A DNA stretch of 10,966 nucleotides from AC-32 sp035473395 (GTDB taxonomy: Bacteria; Actinomycetota; Thermoleophilia; Gaiellales; Gaiellaceae): NCBI GenBank assembly GCA_035473395.1, contig DATIOF010000082.1, positions 1-10,966 on the forward strand. The letters are read 5' to 3'. The notes beneath the pieces are model-generated. The model searched no databases. It was not told where the DNA came from and saw only the letters and a list, made by a program, of their open reading frames with translations. The stretch's first letter is position 1, and every line of letters starts with the position of its first letter. A program made the translations under genes and the position numbers. This document shows positions 6,164-10,966 of this stretch, piece after piece.

Positions 6164-7438
6164 GTGACAACCGTCGAAGCCCCCGAGTCTCACCTCCGCG
6201 AGAACCCCTTCCAGATCGCCCGCGAGCAGCTGCGCCGCGTGGCCGACATCTTCGAGATCGACCAGCGGCTGGTGAACGTCCTGCAGGAGTGCAAGAAGGC
6301 AGTCGTCGTCTCGGTCCCGGTGACGATGGACGACGGCACGATCCAGGCCTTCGAGGGGTACCGCGTCACCCACAACATCGCGCGTGGCCCGTCCAAGGGC
6401 GGCATTCGCTACCACCCGGACGTGACGCTGGACGAGGTCAAGGCGCTCGCGATGTGGATGACCTGGAAGTGCGCGTTGATGAACATCCCGTTCGGTGGCG
6501 CCAAGGGCGGGGTCGTCTGCGACCCGAAGAAGCTCTCGCGAGGCGAGCTCGAGAAGATGACCCGCCGCTTCACCACGGAGATCATCAACGAGATCGGGCC
6601 CGAGAAGGACATCCCGGCGCCCGACGTCGGCACCGACGGCTCGGTGATGGCCTGGATCTTCGACACCTACTCGATGAACAAGGGCCACTCCGTGCTCGGC
6701 GTCGTGACCGGGAAGCCGCTCAACGTCGGCGGCTCGCTCGGGCGGCTCGAGGCGACCGCGCGCGGCGCGCTCTACTGCATCCAGGAAGCGGTGCGCAAGA
6801 AGGAGCTGCGGCTCGCGGACCTGCGCTGCGCGGTCCAGGGTTTCGGCAACGTCGGCAGCTTCCTGGCGAAGTTCCTCGCCGAGGAGGGCGCGACGGTGAT
6901 CGCCGTCTCCGACTCGAGCGTCGGGCTGCACAACCCGAATGGGATCGACGTCGCCGCCGCGATCGCGCACAAGGCGGAGACCCGCTCGCTGGCCGGCTTC
7001 AAGGGCGCCGAGGAGATCACCAACGAGGAGCTGTTGCTGCTCGACTGCGACGTGCTCGCGCCGTGCGCGCTCGAGCAGGTGATCACCGCCGACAACGCCG
7101 CGCAGGTGAAGGCGCAGATCGTCTGCGAGGGCGCGAACGGGCCGATCACGCCTGCCGCGGACGAGATCCTCGAGGACAAGGGCGTGCTCGTCCTGCCGGA
7201 CATCCTCGCCAACGCGGGCGGCGTCGTCGTCTCGTACTTCGAGTGGGTGCAGGGGCTCCAGGAGTACTTCTGGAAGGAGCCCGAGGTGAACTCGAAGCTG
7301 CGCGACATCGTCACCCGTGCCTTCAACGAGACCTGGCACGTGTACGAGGAGAAGCAGACGAGCATGCGCGTCGCTGCCTACGGCGTCTCGGTCGGCCGCG
7401 TCTCGGAAGCCACGGTGACTCGTGGCCTCTATCCGTAG
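6164..7438 (+). CDS. gdhA: Glutamate dehydrogenase (Glu/Leu/Phe/Val dehydrogenase family)
   Basis: A 424-residue enzyme of the hexameric class that interconverts glutamate and 2-oxoglutarate plus ammonia using NAD(P). The substrate domain has GPSKGGIRYHP (75-85, K78), K102, the catalytic lysine K114 in PFGGAKGG, and PAPDVGT with D154. The coenzyme domain begins after VTGKPLNVGGS and has the Rossmann loop GFGNVG (226-231); the strand after it ends in an acidic residue (VSD, D250), slightly favouring NAD over NADP. S357 in GGVVVSYFEW matches the substrate-contacting serine region of glutamate rather than branched-chain enzymes. Length is normal. It has its own -10-like box and a strong ribosome binding site, and overlaps the next gene by 17 bases. 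Substrate choice is likely but inferred from motifs. Confidence 0.94.
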   Translation: MTTVEAPESHLRENPFQIAREQLRRVADIFEIDQRLVNVLQECKKAVVVSVPVTMDDGTIQAFEGYRVTHNIARGPSKGGIRYHPDVTLDEVKALAMWMTWKCALMNIPFGGAKGGVVCDPKKLSRGELEKMTRRFTTEIINEIGPEKDIPAPDVGTDGSVMAWIFDTYSMNKGHSVLGVVTGKPLNVGGSLGRLEATARGALYCIQEAVRKKELRLADLRCAVQGFGNVGSFLAKFLAEEGATVIAVSDSSVGLHNPNGIDVAAAIAHKAETRSLAGFKGAEEITNEELLLLDCDVLAPCALEQVITADNAAQVKAQIVCEGANGPITPAADEILEDKGVLVLPDILANAGGVVVSYFEWVQGLQEYFWKEPEVNSKLRDIVTRAFNETWHVYEEKQTSMRVAAYGVSVGRVSEATVTRGLYP

Positions 7439-7685
7439 CCGGGTAGTCGTCTACCACGCGGCCGGGTGCCACCTCTGCGAGCGGGCGCTCGCGCAGGTGC
7501 GCGCGCTGCGGGACGAGCTCGGCTTCGAGCTCGAGGAGGTGGCGATCGACGGCTCGCCGGAGCTGGAGGCCCGCTACCGCGAATGGCTGCCGGTGGTCGA
7601 GCTCGACGGCGAGCGGCTTTTCGTCTACCACGTCCACGAGGGCACGCTGCGCCGGCGTCTGGCCGCCGCACAAAGTCCCCGCTGA
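7422..7685 (+). CDS. Glutaredoxin-like small thiol protein (DUF836 type)
   Basis: An 87-residue thioredoxin-fold protein. It starts VVVYHAAGCHLC, the first strand followed by a CxxC redox site (C16, C19). After a helix comes a second strand (FELEEVAID) and the family's WLPVVELDG stretch, where the cis-proline of thioredoxin folds would sit (LPVV). The C-terminus is a short strand and helix. This matches the DUF836 glutaredoxin-like family (PF05768). Such proteins are thought to be small thiol-disulfide exchangers, but their partners are not known. The GTG at 7422 overlaps gdhA by 17 bases, with GGAAG 12 bases upstream, and no other good start lies before the first strand. Fold is firm, function general. 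Confidence 0.85.
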   Translation: MASIRSRVVVYHAAGCHLCERALAQVRALRDELGFELEEVAIDGSPELEARYREWLPVVELDGERLFVYHVHEGTLRRRLAAAQSPR

Positions 7686-7745
7686 GAGGCAAGCTTGTGA
7701 CGGTCTGACGCGGCGACCGAGGCGGGACTGGCACAATGCTCGTGC
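7686..7745 (+). promoter_or_regulatory. rex upstream region with possible -10 element
   Basis: This gap is the longest non-coding stretch in the window. CACAAT at 7732-7737 is a four-of-six match to the -10 consensus and ends 8 bases before the rex GTG at 7746, again implying a leaderless message. CTGACG at 7705-7710 resembles a -35 box but the 21-base spacer is too long. One Rex-operator-like half-site, TTGTGA, lies at 7695-7700, without a proper inverted partner. A five-base-pair inverted repeat (CGGTC 7701-7705 / GACCG 7715-7719) is present but has no T-run. Confidence 0.35.
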
Positions 7746-8396
7746 GTGTTGCAAACGACCGTTAACAGCGCCACGGGGTCGGAACGTCTGACGGTCGGAG
7801 TGGCGGCTCGATTGAGCCGGTACCTCCAGGTTCTGACCCAGGCCAAGAAGATGGGCAAGGACCGGATCTCCTCCCAGGAGATCTCGGACTACACCAACAT
7901 CAACGCGACGCAGATCCGTCGTGACCTGTCCGCCTTCGGCAAGTTCGGCAAGCGCGGAGTCGGCTACAACATCGACTCGCTGCTGGGCGAGATCCGCAAG
8001 ATCCTGCGGACGCAGGGCCAGCACAACATCGCGCTGATCGGCGCGGGCCGGCTCGGCGAGGCGATCGCCAGCTCGCCGATCTTCGCGGAGCACGGGATCA
8101 ACATCGCGGCGGTCTTCGACAACGACCCGGAGAAGATTGGGCGGCCGATCGGCACGATGGGCATCGAGGACTCGCGCCGGCTCGCGGAGGCGGTTCGCGA
8201 GAAGAACATCATCGTCGGGGTGGTCGCGGTGCCGGCCGACCATGCGCAGGAGGTGGCGCAGGAGCTGATCGACTCCGGCGTGCGGATCATCTTCAACTAC
8301 TCGGAAGCGCTCCTCGACGTGCCGCACGACGTGACCGTCCACACGTCGAACCCGGCGGTCGACCTGCTGCACGCGCTCTACTTCCACCTGACGTAG
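7746..8396 (+). CDS. rex: Redox-sensing transcriptional repressor Rex
   Basis: A 216-residue regulator that binds its operators when NAD+ is high and lets go when NADH rises, commonly controlling respiratory and fermentative genes. The N-terminal winged helix covers about residues 15-85: RLSRYLQVL, then ISSQEISDYTNINATQIRRD, then the wing FGKFGKRGVGYNI. The Rossmann domain has GAGRLG (99-104) and D125 at the end of the second strand (VFDND), as expected for NAD(H). The family ending VDLLHALYFHLT forms the domain-swapped helix. Length is typical. Start is the GTG at 7746, with TTG 7749 as the next in-frame option; no Shine-Dalgarno is seen. In streptomycetes rex precedes heme genes; here a glycosyltransferase follows after 10 bases. 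Confidence 0.96.
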   Translation: MLQTTVNSATGSERLTVGVAARLSRYLQVLTQAKKMGKDRISSQEISDYTNINATQIRRDLSAFGKFGKRGVGYNIDSLLGEIRKILRTQGQHNIALIGAGRLGEAIASSPIFAEHGINIAAVFDNDPEKIGRPIGTMGIEDSRRLAEAVREKNIIVGVVAVPADHAQEVAQELIDSGVRIIFNYSEALLDVPHDVTVHTSNPAVDLLHALYFHLT

Positions 8397-8399
8397 CGT
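8394..8399 (+). promoter_or_regulatory. Possible -10 element for the glycosyltransferase gene
   Basis: TAGCGT fits TAnnnT and ends 7 bases before the GTG at 8407. Its first three bases are the rex stop codon, so the match is partly forced and the evidence is weak. The GTG has no Shine-Dalgarno. Confidence 0.2.
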
Positions 8400-8406
8400 C
8401 CGCCGC

Positions 8407-9642
8407 GTGCGGATCGTCCTCTGGCACGGGTACCTGCTCGGCGGGACCGGGTCGAACGTCTACACCCGCGCCCTCGCGCGCGAGTGGAGCCGCGCCGGGC
8501 ACGAGGTGGTCGTCTTCTCGCAGGAGCCGCACCCCGAGCTGTACGACCTCGGCGGCGCGCGCCATGTGCGGCCCGAGATCGGCGGCATCCTGCCCGTGTT
8601 CGTGCTCGACCGCTACGAAGGGCTCGACGCCCGCCTGCTGACGGAGCTGACAAGCGAGGAGCGCGACCGCTACGTCGAGCTGAACGCCGAAGCCGTCCGC
8701 GCCGAGCTTCCGGCCGACCTCGTCTTCGCCAACCACGTCCTGCTCGGCGGCCCGGTCGGCGCGGCGAGCGGCGCGCGCTACGCGGTCAAGGCGCACGGCT
8801 CCGAGCTCGAGTACGCGATGCGGGGGAACCCGGAGCTGCAGGCGTGGGGGAGGGAGTCGCTCGCGCGCGCCGAGGCCGTCTTCGTCGGCTCGCAGCACAT
8901 CCGCCGGGTGCTGGAGGAGGTGGTCGGCCACGTCGACCACGTCCACGAGGTCCCGCCCGGAGTGGACGTCGACGAGTTCCGGCCCGAGCCGCGCGCCCAG
9001 GCGCTCGCCGCCCTGGTCGAGGAAGCCCGGCGCGACCCGCCCAACGACGGCAACGAGCGCCTGCCGGACCCCGGCAACGCCGAGCGTTTGGCGGCGTTCC
9101 TGGCCGAGGACGAGCCGACCGTCGTCTACTTCGGGAAGCTGCTCTACAACAAGGGCGTCCACCTGTTGCTCGAGGCCCTGCGCGAGCTAGACGCCCGCGC
9201 CGTGATCGTCGGCTTCGGCGACTACCGCGAGGAGCTCGAGCGCCTGGCCCCGCCGCGCACACTGTTCACCGGGCCGCTCGAGCACCGCCATCTCGTCCAC
9301 CTGCTCCCGCTTGCGGACGCGACGGTCGTGCCCTCGATCTTCCCCGAGGCCTTCGGGATGGTCGCCGCGGAGGCGGCTGCAGCCGGCTCGCCGCCGCTCG
9401 TCGCCCGCCACTCGGGCCTGCAGGAGATCGCCGAGGGGCTCGAGGCCGAGTACCCGCCCGAGTACCGCCACCTGACGAGCTTCACGACCGACGACGTTGC
9501 CGACCTGACCGCCAAGCTGCGCGGGCTGCTGAGCCTGACCCGCGAGGAGCACGACCGCATCGCACACGCTGGGCGCAAGGCCGTCGAGCAGCGCTGGAGC
9601 TGGGCCGAAGTGGCCAACAGGCTGCTCCAACCCTTCAACTAA
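8407..9642 (+). CDS. Glycosyltransferase, GT4-type (GT-B fold)
   Basis: A 411-residue cytoplasmic retaining glycosyltransferase. The N-terminal domain starts MRIVLWHGYLLGGTGSNVYT with a glycine-rich acceptor loop (residues 11-15). AHGSELEY (129-136) and VPPGVD (182-187) follow at the end of that domain. The donor domain opens with VVYFGKLLYNKGVHLLLEAL (239-258) and has the E-x7-E signature (E314 and E322 in PEAFGMVAAEA), with K244 or K249 for the nucleotide sugar phosphates. Between the domains a segment of about 45 residues (193-236), rich in charge, Pro and Asn, is longer than the usual linker. Donor sugar and acceptor cannot be read from sequence. The gene sits 10 bases after rex and 12 before the ligase gene, so co-transcription is likely. 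Confidence 0.9.
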   Translation: MRIVLWHGYLLGGTGSNVYTRALAREWSRAGHEVVVFSQEPHPELYDLGGARHVRPEIGGILPVFVLDRYEGLDARLLTELTSEERDRYVELNAEAVRAELPADLVFANHVLLGGPVGAASGARYAVKAHGSELEYAMRGNPELQAWGRESLARAEAVFVGSQHIRRVLEEVVGHVDHVHEVPPGVDVDEFRPEPRAQALAALVEEARRDPPNDGNERLPDPGNAERLAAFLAEDEPTVVYFGKLLYNKGVHLLLEALRELDARAVIVGFGDYREELERLAPPRTLFTGPLEHRHLVHLLPLADATVVPSIFPEAFGMVAAEAAAAGSPPLVARHSGLQEIAEGLEAEYPPEYRHLTSFTTDDVADLTAKLRGLLSLTREEHDRIAHAGRKAVEQRWSWAEVANRLLQPFN

Positions 9643-9645
9643 TGT
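9640..9645 (+). promoter_or_regulatory. Possible -10 element for the carboxylate-amine ligase gene
   Basis: TAATGT fits TAnnnT and ends 9 bases before the TTG at 9655. It includes the stop codon of the preceding gene, which makes part of the match automatic. No Shine-Dalgarno precedes the TTG. Confidence 0.2.
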
Positions 9646-9654
9646 AGTGCGACC

Positions 9655-10818
9655 TTGGGAGACAGCCAGCGCCTCAGCCCGGAGGAACAACTCCGCTTCG
9701 CCCGTGAGCAGTACGAGTCCGCGCAGGACCTGACGGTCGCCGTCGAGGAGGAGTTCGCGGTCGTCGACCCGGACACGCTCGACCTGACCAACCGCTTCGA
9801 GGAGCTGCAAGCCGCGGTGCAAGGGACAGCACTCGAAGAGCACCTCGTCGGCGAGCTGATCGCCTCGGAGGTCGAGGTCCGCACCGGCCGCTGCGACACC
9901 TTCGACGAGGCCGCCGCCCGCATCGGCGAGCGCCGCGAGCAGCTCTACGAGCTCGCCGACTCCGTCGGAGTCGCCCTCGCCGCGACCGGCACGCACCCGT
10001 GGAGCCCCTGGCAGGAGCAGCGGATCATCGACACGCCGCACTACCGCCGCAACGACGAGCTCCTGCGCTACGTCGTCTGGCGCAACAACAGCTTCGGCCT
10101 GCACGTGCACGTCGCGATCCACGGGCCCGACCGCGCGATCGCGGTCTGCAACGGGCTGCGCAACTACCTGCCCGAGCTGCTCGCCCTGAGCGCGAGCTCG
10201 CCCTTCGTCGAGAACGTGAACAGCGGCCTGCACTCGGCGCGCACCCAGATCTTCACGCGCATGTTCCCGCGTTGCGGCGTCCCGGACTCCTACGAGGGCT
10301 GGAACGGCTTCGAGCGCTACGTCCGCTTCCTCTTCGACACCGGCTCGATCAGCGAGCACACGCAGCTCTGGTGGAGCGTCCGGCCGCACCTTGCCTTTCC
10401 GACCGTCGAGATCCGCATCTGCGACGCGCAGCCCGACCTGGGCGAGTCGCGTTCCCTCGCTGCCCTCTGCTACGCGCTGGCGGCCCGGGTCGCGCGCGCG
10501 ATCGACGAACGGGAACCGCTGCCCGACTTCCAGCACCGCCTGATCGAGGAGAACCTCTGGCGCGCGATCCGCTACGGGCTCTCCGGCGAGCTGATCGACC
10601 TCGCGAGCGGCGCCGTCCGGCCCGCTCGTGCACACCTGGAGGAGCTGGTCGAGTGGGTGCTTCCGGTGGCCGAAGAGCTCGGCTGTGCCGACTACCTCGC
10701 CATCCCGGCCGCCAATGCCTCGGAGCGCCAGATCGCACGTCATGCGGAGGGCGCGAGCCTGCAGGAGATCTACGCGGAACAACGAGACGCGTCGTGGGTG
10801 AGGACGAGCAGCGGCTGA
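9655..10818 (+). CDS. YbdK-type carboxylate-amine ligase (glutamate-cysteine ligase family 2)
   Basis: A 387-residue ATP-grasp-related ligase of the GCS2 family, which joins a carboxylate to an amine; the E. coli YbdK has weak gamma-glutamylcysteine synthetase activity. Motifs seen are VAVEEEF (28-34, acidic metal-binding residues E31-E33), GTHPW (112-116), FGLHVHVAI (147-155, H150 and H152), the loop SSPFVENVNSGLHSART (181-197) and RPHLAFPTVEIRICD (243-257). The only possible start is TTG 9655, since the frame closes at the stop of the previous gene and no in-frame ATG or GTG lies before the first conserved strand. The first 25 residues are a charged helix-like extension. The true substrate is uncertain: glutamate plus cysteine is possible, as is another amine. 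It overlaps the next gene by 25 bases. Confidence 0.93.
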   Translation: MGDSQRLSPEEQLRFAREQYESAQDLTVAVEEEFAVVDPDTLDLTNRFEELQAAVQGTALEEHLVGELIASEVEVRTGRCDTFDEAAARIGERREQLYELADSVGVALAATGTHPWSPWQEQRIIDTPHYRRNDELLRYVVWRNNSFGLHVHVAIHGPDRAIAVCNGLRNYLPELLALSASSPFVENVNSGLHSARTQIFTRMFPRCGVPDSYEGWNGFERYVRFLFDTGSISEHTQLWWSVRPHLAFPTVEIRICDAQPDLGESRSLAALCYALAARVARAIDEREPLPDFQHRLIEENLWRAIRYGLSGELIDLASGAVRPARAHLEELVEWVLPVAEELGCADYLAIPAANASERQIARHAEGASLQEIYAEQRDASWVRTSSG

Positions 10819-10966
10819 TCGAGGAGCTCCAGGCGGAGCTCGCGAAGCTGACCGTCTCCGACCTCCTGCTCCAGACGCTCCACTCGATCTCGCTGCTCGG
10901 CTACGACCGCCTGACCGGCGAGAACCGCGACCTCGCGCAGGCCCGCCTCGCGATCGAGGCGCTGCG
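10794..10966 (+). CDS. DUF1844-like small protein, N-terminal part (3' end outside window)
   Basis: The first 57 residues of a gene that runs off the window. It starts at GTG 10794, overlapping the ligase stop by 25 bases, and is in a different frame from it. The protein begins VGEDEQRLIEELQAEL, a charged helix, followed by LTVSDLLLQTLHSISLLGYDRL and RDLAQARLAIEALR. This helix - short loop - DLxxARxxIEAL layout resembles the DUF1844 family of small, mostly actinobacterial proteins of unknown function, in which a loop with a proline or glycine separates two helices. It is likely co-translated with the ligase. The family match is from memory of the pattern and is moderate. Confidence 0.6.
   Translation, partial: MGEDEQRLIEELQAELAKLTVSDLLLQTLHSISLLGYDRLTGENRDLAQARLAIEAL

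Noticed and set aside
5915..7339. Minus-strand open frame of 474 codons opposite gdhA
   Set aside because: It mirrors a well-conserved dehydrogenase gene and has no recognisable domain or ribosome site.
6289..7446. A 385-codon + strand frame inside gdhA
   Set aside because: It is shifted relative to glutamate dehydrogenase and gives a low-complexity Arg/Gly-rich product; the gdhA frame carries all catalytic motifs.
7701..7719. Inverted repeat CGGTC / GACCG after the glutaredoxin-like gene, considered as a terminator
   Set aside because: The stem has only five pairs with a nine-base loop and no following T-run, so it cannot be supported as an intrinsic terminator.
9187..10782. Minus-strand open frame of 531 codons
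   Set aside because: It is antisense to the end of the glycosyltransferase and the carboxylate-amine ligase, both with clear motifs. The composition is typical of GC-rich reverse-frame noise.
1..10966. Search for tRNA, rRNA, CRISPR repeats, insertion sequences or phage/defence genes
   Set aside because: I saw no regularly spaced repeats, transposase motifs, terminal inverted repeats or tRNA-like sequences; coding density and base composition look even across the window.

Overview
This is a gene-dense, very GC-rich stretch in which all 13 recognisable genes lie on the + strand. Start codons are often GTG, with one TTG, and genes are packed with overlaps of 4 to 40 bases or gaps of 3 to 60 bases. 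GC content, GTG usage, a Rex repressor, a YbdK-type carboxylate-amine ligase and a family 4 uracil-DNA glycosylase suggest an actinobacterium. A deep lineage such as Thermoleophilia is my guess from the look of the proteins, not something shown by a marker gene.

Layout. Positions 1-240 hold the end of a sensor histidine kinase (ATPase part only). After a 51-base gap with a possible promoter, a chain of seven closely spaced genes runs from 292 to 6121: an FmdB-type zinc ribbon, a [4Fe-4S] family 4 uracil-DNA glycosylase, tsaE, tsaB, rimI, tsaD, and a large exported subtilisin-like protease. TsaE, TsaB and TsaD are three of the proteins that make the t6A modification of ANN-decoding tRNAs; the remaining enzyme (TsaC/Sua5) is not in the window. 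RimI is the ribosomal-protein/N-terminal acetyltransferase that often sits in this cluster.

A second block starts after a 42-base gap carrying a -10-like box and the best Shine-Dalgarno sequence seen here. It holds glutamate dehydrogenase (6164-7438) and an overlapping small glutaredoxin-like protein (7422-7685). A 60-base gap then precedes rex (NADH/NAD+ sensing repressor), a GT4-type glycosyltransferase, a glutamate-cysteine-ligase-like carboxylate-amine ligase, and the start of a small DUF1844-like protein that runs off the right end. The second half thus has a loose redox/glutamate/thiol theme.

The window is mostly housekeeping and I see no mobile element, CRISPR array, tRNA, rRNA or defence system. 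The points most worth a second look are: a sliding-clamp-binding-like pentapeptide at the very C-terminus of the uracil-DNA glycosylase on a proline-rich tether; a likely non-standard CTG start for tsaD that would overlap rimI as CTGA; -10-like boxes placed 7-9 bases before several start codons, suggesting leaderless transcripts; and a cysteine-free exported protease overlapping the t6A genes.
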